A stretch of DNA of 64,000 bases from Strongylocentrotus droebachiensis (lineage: Eukaryota; Echinodermata; Echinoidea; Camarodonta; Strongylocentrotidae). The notes beneath the pieces were generated by a model. That model worked only from the letters and a program-made list of their open reading frames with translations. It did no database searches and was not told the origin of the DNA. Below, in pieces: positions 48,137 to 61,012 of this stretch; within the stretch, counting starts at the first letter, position 1, and each line of letters begins with the position of its first letter. The position numbers and the translations under genes were made by a program. Location: assembly GCA_035222895.1 (NCBI GenBank), contig JAVYIG010000089.1:248001-312000 (forward strand), in the 5' to 3' direction.

Positions 48137-51100
48137 GGGGGGGGGGAACAGAGACAAATAAGAGAAGGTAATTATAAAGAAATTTGAGTGCTGCAAATTG
48201 CTATTCAAGTTAAAAAACTAGGGTAAGGATCAATACAAAATACGAGGAAAAAAAAGAAAAAAAGAAAAGGAGAAAACAAGGAGAAAACAAGAAAAAGAAC
48301 AGCCAGAGTGGCATAGCAGTAAATAAAAATGTAAATAATTTATAAGACAATATAAAGAGATACATGTACCAAGCAAAAAATACTGAAAAAGAAAGAAAGA
48401 AAGAAAAGCAATGCAAACTTTAAACTTGAGTAGTTATTCAGTACAGGAGGGTGGGGGTGGGGGGTGGCAAGAAGGAAATACATAGAAGAAGGGTGTAGGC
48501 AGAGGTGAGTGGGCAAGTAGGCAGAGGGAAGGGGAGGGGAGGAGGGGGTCATTCAAATCCTACTTACTGGTGTAGAGCGGGTATATTTGAGTGAAGAGGA
48601 GGTGGTGCTAGTGGTGTAGTCGCCTGCGTTGTGTCCTGTGCTATACTCTTTGTTAATCCTCGATGAGCCGCTGTGAGGGGGGAGAGAGGGGGCGTAGCAA
48701 GGCGTGGCAGAACGAAGGGGACGGAGAGGAGAGGAGAGGGGGCAATGTACAAAATAAAAAAGAGTTCTTATGGGTTTAGAAAAATACCCCACACTGCCCA
48801 ATAAAGTAAGAGTAATGTTAGTTTTCATATTCCTCTCATATGACCTGTTATGATTGGAGACAGGGTTTTCTTATCTTTACCCCCTCCCCCGAATTAAAAA
48901 AATTATTAAAAAAGAAGAAGATAATTTAACTCCAAATTTTGTGAATAGTAGCAGCCAAATACAGAGAAATAATGTTGCATTTTCTTGTTTTCTACAGTGC
49001 AATAACATGCGACTATATATATATGGTAGATGTTTTAATAATAACTGTCATTTTGTCAAACACTGATTTTATTCCAACTCTGCCTGCCCTGTATGAATTC
49101 TAGCTGAATTCATCAAAAATAGAAAATACATGGCTACCCTTCCTAAAGACTAGTTACAAACAAACAATACAAAAAAACCAACACTTTTTTCGCTTTGGAC
49201 AGTGACATGATTCTATTTCTAAATACTGAATGTCGATCTCTACATTTGTGGGAAATTTGTGAGACATAAAGACTGCACTACACCCGTTACAAGATACACA
49301 AACATCAAACAGACAAGTAGATTAGGACAAATTTTAATCAGATCCAGCCACCAAACGAAAGTCATGTCATGATGTTAACTTTCAACATAATTATACAAAT
49401 TGGACGCAAGAAGAAATGGACCATAGACATTGACATCAACAGTAAAAGGACATCACATTTAGATAGGGAAGGAGCTTGGATAGTTTTACTTGTTCAGTGG
49501 TTTTGCAACCAGGGAAACAGTTACATGTAATGTATCTAGGTCTATGCCTTAAAACTCATCACACACTGTTTGGTCTGACTGCGATGCAATTTCAAAGACA
49601 AGGCAATACCTAACGTGTACAGCACAAAGTACCATAGAAATACCACAATACTTGTGCCGGAATTTCAACTAGGATTTTAAATAGAGCTGCTTCAATCTTT
49701 TAAAAAGAGCCAACACAAACTTGGTGCCCTCTACAACTTTGAAGAGGAAAGCATTGCAAATAGCATGAAATAAATACAGCATAAATAAGAATAGAATATG
49801 GTATGCCTTGATGCACAGTTCAAGAACTGCAATATTTTCAATTCATTTTGCTTATTTGTTTGTTTGCTTATTTGTTGTTTCTTTATGCAAGATGGATGCT
49901 ATTATAAATGAAAACAAAAAAGAAGAAAGAACATACAAAGACCACTTGTAACATTTATGTCCCATCAATTCAGGACCCTTGAAATTGCATAATTTTAACA
50001 TGTGGCTTATAATTGCACACAGAACCCAATAATTGAAATGTGGACCCCTACAAAAAAAGGTTAAAGGGAACCATACATATAATCATATTTTGGGGATTGA
50101 ATTTTAAATTACAGTACCCTGTCTCATAGATCATCTTTGTACAAAACCCTATTCTATCTTTATAAATCATGTACAGTACACTGTATGTGCCTCTTCTACA
50201 TTTGTTGAAGACAACAAGTTGTTCTTGTCCCTCACTGTAGTACAAGAATGAACCCTTTGGTTGCTCTCTCGCCTCTCTACATGGTAGCTCATTTGCCACA
50301 CATGCAATTTTGCACAAAACAATAGGCATCGATTAATGGAAGGATTGCTATGTGCAACACAATGGCGTGGCAAAAACACCCATTTTCACTCTTGATTAGC
50401 TCCATGACAACCCTGTCAACACCTGGGGCCCGTTTCACAAAGCCTTTTTTCAATGACAAAAATCAGTGACAATTCTGCTGATAACCAATCAGAAGCAAGG
50501 ATTTTAGTAGCTTATAACTAAAACTGTCATTTGTCACTGATGACAAGTTTTGTGAAACGCCCTCCAGGATAGATTAATCTTGCAATGGATAAAGTTGGCT
50601 TATCTTGAAGCCTTTGGAACACCTCTATCCCATGATGACAGAGGGATATCATTTGCGTGGCATGTAAAGAGTTCAAGACAACTCACCTTTTGAGGCCGGT
50701 GGGGGCGGCCGCAGAGTGCCTGGTGGTCCGCCTGGTACTAGTGGAGGTGTGCGTAGGGGAAACCACTTTGGAAGATTTGACGGGGGCTGTCGATGACGTG
50801 GTGGCTGAGGAAATTCTGCAGATTGTTTAAAGATAGAAAGATAGTATGGTTTGATTATTCTTGTGTCACCCAAGTATACGTAAATGAGTCTGCAAGCACA
50901 GACAGGATTCCAGTGTAACAAAAACCTTTTACGGGTACTCTTTTTAGTTCGCTACAAAACAAAACAAGATATCACTGTCATGATGTTTATATACAACTTT
51001 AGTAGCGTTTAGTTCAAGAGCATTTAGGAGCTTTCCAGAGGTGAATCAGCTGTCATTCTGTTTTCACTGCAGTATTCTCAGAAACTTCAAGGATCCTAAT

Positions 51101-54100
51101 CGAAGACTTTTTAAATATTTGTTTAGCAAAACATACCCGGGCTTCTAAATCGATTTCGCTGTGGAAAGGATTAAAAAACTGTTATCTTGTTTAAATGTTT
51201 GCTTGAGTATTATACACGCACTTCTGGGCCTCTTCTCATAAAGAGTTGATATCAATTGCAACTTATTCGTAATTGATATCAATCGCTACTATGTACATAC
51301 GTGATATGGGACTGCAAACTTGCGATTGATTTTGATTAATCGGAACTCTTTATAAGACAGGGCTCAGGGACCCATTTCACAAAGCATTTTTTTAATGACA
51401 AATGACTAAATTCAGTGTCAAATCTGCTGATAACCAATCAGAAGCAAGGATTTCACTAGTTTTATAACAACAGCTGCCATTGTCACTAATGACAAGTTTT
51501 GTGAAATGGGGCCCAGGTTGTTCTAGTTTGCAGGCCCACATGGTATTTGATCATGATGCAGGGATGCAAAATACTCATTCTCTGGTTATACAAGACACTC
51601 AAATAAACCAGTATTCACTCTAAGATAATTAATGGATATACTTGAGAATGTATGCATTCATAGAACATTTGCAGATGATGATGGTAATAACAGACTTACA
51701 GAGTCCAAGGTGTTGTAAGACCATGGAGCTATATTGTTAGCAATGGTTACAAGCAGTACATATTTCATATTTTTATATTAGAAAGCAACTCACAGTGACG
51801 AACATGAATATATATAGTTACTTACAAGTAATTCATGTTTACAGTTCGAGATGCTTTCACAAAGTAATGCAAGAATGATTATAGGGATCATGATTATAGT
51901 ATGATAATAGTTTCGTTCACACGACAGTTAGTAAAGTTAAAAATCAGGCTTGTGGTTATGAAACTTTTGGGTTATATTGTAGGTATGAACGCACTTGTGG
52001 TTTTGTGAATGTAGAGTTTATTCTAATTTTTAAACTGAGAGATATCTTATGGTTAGCATGATAATAACAAGATGATGGGAAGGGGGTTCTTACTCAATGT
52101 TAACTTGATAAAGTGTACGTTTAAAAGCAGTGATTTGATTTGATTATGAATTCCAAATTCTGGCTAAGCAATATGAATACACTTTTCATGGAATCAATGT
52201 AGTTTGTATGCACAGACCCATGTCAGTTGTAATGTGCAACTGAGGGTATGGACTGTTAGACTATCATGACTGCATGGTATACTGGAGTCCATAGGCCCTG
52301 CAGTAGCTGCACCTGACACAACGGCCAGAAGACTGACAAAGTTAGGTTAGGCTCAAGGTTTAAAGGTAGGCTTTACTACTTCAGCGAGAAGGGATTAGAC
52401 CACCCAGTGAGCCAGCGAGGTCACTGTGACAGGTGGCTATCTCATTAACTCAGCTCTCATTTAACATAAGAAAAAGAGGATCATGGGGGGACCAACTGGC
52501 ACCGATTGGGGAAGTTTTCTATATAGAGGGAGCACGTAGCTACAAGAAGGACAGTGTGCCTTTAAAGGGGAATCCAACCTCGATTGCAAACTACTATAGG
52601 GGAAAGCAGAAAAATCAGAGAAGTAGACTGGTTAAAGTCTGAATGAAATCACACCAAAATATGAGAAAGTTATGATTTTTTTTAAAAGCCATAATCACTA
52701 TCATAGGAGCTCTTCAAATTGGCTGAATCTGTAATGTTCCTATGATGTAGTGGAGACAACTTTCCCATTTGTTCCAACACGAAAATTAACTAAAATTTCA
52801 ATTTTTCAAAAATGTTAAGACTCTGGAGGGTCTTTTTTCTTCAGAAGATACATGTACATGTATGTATGCTATCCATGAAACATTATGAGTAGTGCTTCAA
52901 TGGAGAAGGCACTCAGGAGAAAAACAGATATTTTTGTACAAGACAAATGGAAGAGCTGCCGATATGAGATCCGCAAACTAAGTGATTTCATATTCAACCA
53001 TCCAAAACATTCTTATTTTCAGTCTGATTTATTTCAAACCTGCGCCATTCTGTTTATCTAAATATGTTTATGCTTCATACAAATGAAGGGTTGGATTGCC
53101 CTTTAATGGAATTATGATTAAGTTTCATATTAGAGGCTGTGCCTGTAGACTAGATCTCAATGCTGACAAATAATATCTGACATATAATAATAGAGGAACA
53201 TGATTTGCTTCTGTGAGTGCATCACAGCACAGTGACATTTGAAAGCATTTAGAAGTACAGATGAAGAGAGATATGGTTACAGAGAGAGAGAGAGAGAGAG
53301 AGAGGGAGGGAGGGAGGCAGAGAGGGAATGGAGTAAGAGAGTGAGTGAAAAAGGGAAAGAGTGAGTGAAAAAGGGAAAGAGTGAGAGAGGAGAGAGAGAG
53401 AGACACACACACAGAGAGATAGATAGGTAGATACATAGAGAGAGAGAGAGAAAAAGAGAGAGAGAGAGAGATATAGAGAGAGAGTGGGTGAGAGAGAAAT
53501 AGACAGATACAGCTATAGACAGAGAGTGAAACTTGAATATTTGAGGCAAATGTTTTTTAAATCTCAGGTGAATTTTGCATAAATTTATGCAAGGCAAACT
53601 TTGTGCAGTCAAACCTATAGTGAACAAAAAGGTGAAAGAAAGAAAGAAAAAAAAGAAAAATGTTTGCATCGATTTACAATCCACCCAGTGCAAAGGAAAA
53701 GGACAACACTTCAAACGTTAACAAAGCTGATGTAAGTGTTCTATCTGCGGATAGCAGAGTGCTGGCAAAATGGGAATACAATAAAAGTATCACTCTGTAT
53801 TAAACTTAGATTCTAAGCAATAACAGCAAGACAGTTGGAAGTGATGCAGGTACGGTAGCTTACTTTTTACTACTTGCTTTGTTCCTGTTGCCATGCCGAC
53901 ATCATCAGTTGAGGGGTAGGTTGGGATCGGAGTGATAAATATAAAGGGGTGGGGGTGGTGGGTGGTATAAAATGGTAAAGGGGAAGGGATTTGGGGAAGA
54001 GGGAGGATGAATGGGTCAGAGAAAAATAGATAGAGAGAGAGCATAAATATGGGATTTTAAATATTGATCAATGCATTTCATGCCACACAGCAACTCAGGG

Positions 54101-57100
54101 GAAGTTAAAATCCAAAGTGCAGGACCTCCAAAATACCATCAAAATATAAACCAATCCCTGTTACCATAGCATGAAGATTGCAATTAAACTTTTAAATAAT
54201 GCACCAATCAGCATTAAGCAGTCAACCATTTGTTGAAACAAAAGGTGTTGATTGGCTGATAGCTGATTGTGTAATGATAAAAAATGGAAATTTCAGTGAG
54301 AAGAGTGATTGAGCTCCAATAGCACAAGAACCCCACAATAAAACCTTTCTACTCAGTTATGACAAGGTAAACCGCAGTGGGATTTTAAAGGGAAAGTCCA
54401 CCCCAGGATTTTTTTTAGCTGACGATATAGACCTAATAATACCATGAAGAATGATACAAGTCTCATTAAAATCCATGATCACATAACGAAGATATATCGA
54501 CTTTTTTATCGAAAATCAGCCGCCCCCCAAATGCAAATGCGTTACATGGGCATGAAACAATCACCAAAAAATAACCGATAGTATCGAAATTGTGACGTAT
54601 GTTGCGAGCTGCCTTCTTATTTCGCAGACATTCACTTTCGCTCGCGGTACACTGTTATCGCACTGACACGACGAATCATGAATGAAAGTGAAAGCGAAAG
54701 TGAATGTCTGCGAAATAAGAAGGCAGCTCGCAACATACGTCACAATTTCGATACTATCGGTTATTTTTTGGCGATCGTTTCATGCCCATGTAACGCATTT
54801 GCATTTGGGGGGCGGCTGATTTTCGATAAAAAAGTCGATATATCTTCGTTATGTGATCATGGATTTTAATGAGACTTGTATCATTCTTCATGGTATTATT
54901 AGGTCTATATCGTCAGCTAAAGAAAATCCTGGGGTGGACTTTCCCTTTAACAACATAAAGTCTAATATGCTTCACATTTCAGTATCTTATAACACAGAGC
55001 TAAGTGAATAAATGTGAAACTGTTGTTATGCAGATTCGAGCCATTCACACATTATAAAACAAAATGCTGTTTACTTATTTAAACAAATTTGTGGCTTACA
55101 CCCAGTAAATAATTGAAATTTCTCCCAGGAAGCATTACATTTATAAAATGCTGATTGTTGTTGTTTTTGGAGCAGTTTACCCTGTCATATCTAAAGAAGC
55201 CTTAAAGATGAAGTTGAGTTCTGGTCATGCGATTGCATTGTGAAAGAAACGGTGTGGAACCGACCAGAAAAGGTTGATCATCTAGCATATAAGAATTTGT
55301 GTGTATTGCAAGGTTCTGGAATCATCAAAATGATAAGAAATTTGGCCAAGTCTTGGTAAAGTTACAAACACTGTACACCGAAAGATGTATATGGGACTAC
55401 ACGAACACGTGGCGTAAAAAGCCGGTCCCCCGATTTTTACGATGTTACATGCATATTTAGAATATGAAGGCATTTGAAGAGCCATGCTTTTCAGGGAACA
55501 TGTCTTATCTGATGTTCTTCCACACTTGCATAATAAGAATGAGTAATGCTCACAAATGATTTTTCACCTCTTCCCAGAACTCAACCTTCTCTTTAAGAAA
55601 GTGTCAGGCTTCACACACTTCTGTAACAGGGATTCAATATAGAGAAGTTATTCTTAAAGAAATGATGGTTAAGCTGTATTCCTTTACTGTCATCTCTGTT
55701 CAGATGCAGGGTTTACTGTGAATTTGGCCTTAGACCCCATTGTCAAGCCCTTGTTAAGATCAAGTGCTTTCCTCACATTGAAAAAATATTGGTATGAAAT
55801 CAAAGATCCTGTTTAAATCAACATTCCCAACATCAAAACATCAACTGTAAGAAATGTCCATGAAGATGGCCGTCCTTAAGTCACAATATGTTGTGTTGCA
55901 AAAGAGTTCGGTTTGACTGTATTGGATGTGAAACTAATAGAAGCTACATTTATCACACTATCAAAACATCAATGACAAATACACTTCATGTTCTTGATGA
56001 CAAATAAACAATCCATTTAAAAGCTTCTAGATGTTAAGGAGTATACTAATAGTAACAAGTTAGACCGAGGCACCGTCTTGCGAATGATTCAAATCAATCA
56101 CAACTTAAACTTCATCGCAACCTCTTTCTCTTAAGTACACAGTTGCGATTAATTTCAAGTTGCAATTTATTTTAATCTATCGAAACTCTTTATAATACAA
56201 GGCCCTGGTAGTTGAAATTTTTGGTATTAAGAGCAAGCAACAAAAAGCAAAACCAACTGATCTTTATATCGAGCAGGATTCATTTCCAAAAAGTACATCC
56301 GTAATCTAGTATCACAAGACATGTCTGAAGGAGATTGTTATTGATATAATTTCCTTTTGATAAGTAATAGATTTATATTTACAATCATTTGATATTACTT
56401 TCAGTTTCTTTTATAGCCGTAAGGATCTCAAATGGTTCTGAACTTGGTACTGATTTTCTTTTGACTTTTCAGAAGCAAAACAAGGATGTTTCTGTTTTTA
56501 AATTATAACCAAGAATAACCAACAATTGAGAGCAATGACACTGGAAATAAGTTTTCTGTTACTCGATCAGCCAATGTCTACAAGTAATTTTATGCAAATA
56601 TTAACAAAGGTTGTTCAACAACAGAAAACTACATTTCCAATCTCTTTAACTTAAAAAGTTACTCTACAATTACATAAAGTGGTCAACAAACTTGTATTGT
56701 TTAACAATATTTCCAGTCTTAAAGATCTGAGACGCAATGGCCCTACGTGTTATCAATGTCTGTGATATGGTGTAATATTGAAGCCTTAAAGAAATTGCGT
56801 TACAAAATGATCACAAAGAGCTTCAAAAAAGTAAAATCTTTGAGTGACCGGTTTACCATACTAATTTTCCCCAAAAGACTGTAGTGTTATAAAAAACATT
56901 GGGAAAACGGTTTTTGAAATTTCGAATTCCAATCATAATTATCTTGATAATCAAACATGCGATCGGCTCGAAAAAGTCATGGGATTCCTGTCTGACCTAA
57001 AGGTTTATACATGTAATTATGATTGCAGCATGAGCTAAATCCAAGATTTTGTAAAGAGAATCTAAGGTAAAGATACCCAATCCCTCTAACCACACAACAG

Positions 57101-60100
57101 TTTTTCCCCCTCTTTTAACACAGGAAATGTCTTCCTACAGCAACGCACTCCAAAAACACCCAAGAAGAATAAAAGAAGATAAATTAAATTTACAGCGTTT
57201 TTGTACCTAAGAGTGTTCATTGATTTCATTTTGTATGACAGCACTTCAAATCACCACAGTAGCAATGTCTTTCGAGCCAGAATAGGCATCTTATATAGCC
57301 TTATACAGTATTAATAGTACAGTATTTACATAATCACTCAATAGAAATCCCATAGATATACACAACATAGGTCCAAATCCATTGCACAGCAAGGCAGCTC
57401 TGTCATTCTTGTAATTGAATGTTGTCACTCATGCCATGCAAATCTGTTGTGCATTCACAAAAAGGTTCAATAGAATGAATGATTTCTTTGAATGCTTGAT
57501 CACGGCATACAACAACCAATATTACAGCATTTGCATAATGTATATTTTCTACTTTTACTTACACTACTGCTACTGCTACTAATATTCCTACTACTATTTC
57601 TAATGATAGGGACTTTTAGATTTGCGTGGACTGATACGTGTGACGTCCATTCAAGGCACTGCATTAAAAGGATGTCGATCGTAGCAATCCACGTTGTCGT
57701 TGTGCAAATCTAAAAGTCCCTGATAATGCTGCGACTACAACTACCACTACTATCACTTCTACTACCACTATCTCTACCACTATCACTACCACTACCCCTA
57801 CTATCACTTCTACTACTGTCATCATTACCACTATTACCACTACCACTACAGTTAATGCTACTACTACTGTTACTTCTTCTAGCTTTTATATTTGTTTTCA
57901 ATGTTACAGACAAACAAATTTCAACTACTGGGTTCTAATAAGAAATGTTAAACGTAAACATTGCATAAAATTGTATCTTTACTTGGTCACTTCAATTGGC
58001 CTAAGGCAATAAGTTAGACACCCTTCTCTTGTTTTAACCAACACAAACATAAAATAGTTGTTAAAAAATAGACCTCTAGATACTACACTAACAAAGTACT
58101 TTTGGGTCCGAATCTGGAAGACTATTACAGAGTCAGTTATGCTATAATATTAGCACTTCTTTAACGAACCAAAAAAAAAAATGTGCCTTTTTATATTTTA
58201 AAATTAGTCCTAACTACCCATTCAAAGAGTAATGCAAGTTAAAACAAGAATATATGGTTATAAAGATTTAGAGCTACATGTAGTATCATATTCACAGAGT
58301 TAATATTTAGCATATAGCCTTGCAAAATATGCAGGCAAGGTTCTATGTGTGATGCAATAATACAATACCTCAGAAACGTCCGCAGAAACTGAGGACTGCG
58401 TTGATATATTTTTAAAGGAGTGATGTGAATTTGATAAAAAAGGAAAATAATAAGATAAGCACAAATATTATATAATGCATTTGAAAACAAATTGCAATTT
58501 GACTCACATTAGAGTTTGAGGGGGGTTTTGTGATATATTGGAAAATATGTACTTTTATTTGGTTGAAAAAATCTGGGTTAGCCATGAGTGTTTTAAAGCA
58601 TGAACTTAAAAAAGTATCAACAAATAGTAAACATGAGTTTCTTTCAAATAAAATTAAAGGAAAGCTTGTACTTAAATGCTTTAATTTGTAAAATAGTTTA
58701 ATGGTGCGATTGGCAGATACATGTGCTTGGTATAGGATTCCAAAAATGTGTAGAATCAATAACATAATACTTTCTAAGTTTACTTTGTATACCAATCCAA
58801 TGACAAACTAATAGCTGATGAAAGGCATGTCACACACAAATCCTGAAAAAAGCGATGAAATATAGAGCGAGATGATTAAATACTTAAATCATCCCCTTGT
58901 CTACAAGATTGCTCACTCCGTAGCTTTTGTTGTTTGATGTGCTATGACACCAAACTGTGAAGACAGAACACCTCTCCCAAGCAGTATGATTTGCACATTA
59001 CTTTTAACTCAAGCCTTTACCTCATGGCTGTGCAAGATAATGTGTGGAATGTATCCACAGCTGCCAAACCATTTCTATTTTTGAGAAATAATGTTATGAA
59101 CCCTAGATTCCTCTCTATTTCTGAAATATTCTGTGAGAAAAGTATACAAAATAGCCTGTTTTCTTAATTTAGCCTTGAGAGATTCCTAATTTGTGTTGTG
59201 AAAGGTTGGTGAATATAGTGTCCAGGCCCTGCTCCATCTAAATGCCTAGCTCTGCTGAGTTTACTAGACATAAATGCGCCCATCACCACAGGCTTTTTGA
59301 GATAATACCTTCTGACAAGTTCTCTCTCATTTTTAAGCCTGACGCACACGATACTTCAATCTGATTTTGCAAGAAAGTGTGTTTGAACCAGTTTTTTTTT
59401 TTTGTGTGTGCTTTTTTTTTGGGGGGGGGGGGGAGGAGGGTGTGTCAGATATTTCGGACAGTTAATTACGCTGTCTCGTCTAAGAATCCTGGCTCTGCCA
59501 CTGCATATAAACACAAGTTCACATATAACTATATGAAGGCGCCTTTAATAAGTAATGGGAAGAAACACTGTTTCAAAGGAAAGTTTAAATGATAGAAGTA
59601 CAACTGGAAAGCATGTACATAAGAAACCATACATGGTACTAACCTTAATGGCTGTGAAGAGGTTGATCGGGTGTGAAGTTTGCCTTCATCTAACCTAAAA
59701 GAAGGTAAGTAAAAATAACAATACAATGACATCTTTAAAGCAATGATTTCAAATGCTTACAAATTAGAAATACCTTGGCTGTAGTTGACATTGAGTGACA
59801 TATGATATTCCACATTTATATCATCACTGCTCATAAATTTAATAATAAGTTCACAATTCCACATAAAACTTACATGTGGACACAAAATTACATTGCAAGA
59901 TTATCTGAATAAACTTGTAGATTGGTGTCTTCCATAAAATAAAAATGTGTTTACATAAACTTTATTTTTTATTTTCAACCTATTCAACCTATTCAACCTA
60001 GAAAAGTTATAAAAGACCAATTGTTATTTTAGAGGGAAACAATGAAGGGTGACCACTATAGACAGGAAGAAATGAAAGGTTGCTACTACGGCAGGCTTGA

Positions 60101-60925
60101 CTGTGTTAAAATGTTACGAAAAGGCACTTTATCAACTTCATATTAAATGAAAACAACATTTTTCAACTCCATCTCTTCCCCTTTCTAGATATTCCCATCA
60201 ATTCTTCCAATGCTTATTTCAGGAACACTCTTTTAGATTACCATAGCATGCATTTCTGGTGATCTTAATGGAATTCGTTTCAGGGGGATCTCACACTGGC
60301 TCTAGGGATAGGGATATTAAGTGCAATGAGGTTTAGGCTAGATTTAGGATTAGGGTTGAGATTAGGTCAAGCGTCGAGACCAGGGTGGACGTCAGGGGTT
60401 CAGTTAGTGTAAAGAATGAACCACAGAGCAAACGTTCTCGCAAAACTTGTTCTGGAGAAACTTTTTCAGGCTAAGGAAATCGAGGGGTCCATGCAGCCAT
60501 ATCTCAAATACCTAATTTACCTTGACATGTTCATTTTCATCCCAAACACACCCAGGCCCATAAAAAATATTTTCCCAGGTCTAGAAGATGGAGAGAGAGA
60601 GAGAGAGAGAGAAGGAAAGGTGCATGAGAGAACAAATAAATATCACAAAAGACAAATACAAAGCATGAAATGAGCAACAGAATGCAATAAGAGAGAGAGA
60701 GAGAGAGAGAAAGAGGGGGAGAGAGAGAGAAAGAGGGGGAGAGAGAGAGAGAAAGAGGGGGAGAGAGAGAGAAAGAGGGGGAGAGAGAGAGAAAGGGGGG
60801 GGGGGGAGAAAAAGAGGGGGAGAGAGAAAGAGAGAGGGGGTGGGGACGAGGGAGAGAGTAGAGAGAGAGAAAAGGAAAGGTGCATGAGGAACAAATATAT
60901 AATATGCAATAAGAGAGGAAGAGAA

Positions 60926-60958
<33 letters not shown>

Positions 60959-60978
60959 AAGAGGAAACAGATAGATAT

Positions 60979-61012
<34 letters not shown>

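Larger units (their letters stand above)
45300..48567. other. Intron of the Ser/Thr-rich gene
   Basis: Apart from the SINE-like tail and a GA/G tract (listed), only AT-rich DNA and short direct repeats. No exon recognised. Confidence 0.45.

Noticed and set aside
53125..53714. Ser/Leu/Phe-rich minus-strand frames
   Set aside because: They translate the GA repeat; same for 48002-48208 and 60581-61042.
58412..58795. 127-codon hydrophobic frame on the minus strand
   Set aside because: AT-rich, no motif, no GC or codon bias like that of the real exons, and no splice signals in phase with neighbours.
59132..59349. Minus-strand 61-codon frame (KLSRARHLDGAGPGHYIHQP) as an exon
   Set aside because: No good acceptor/donor pair gives a phase that fits the neighbouring exons of the Ser/Thr-rich gene.
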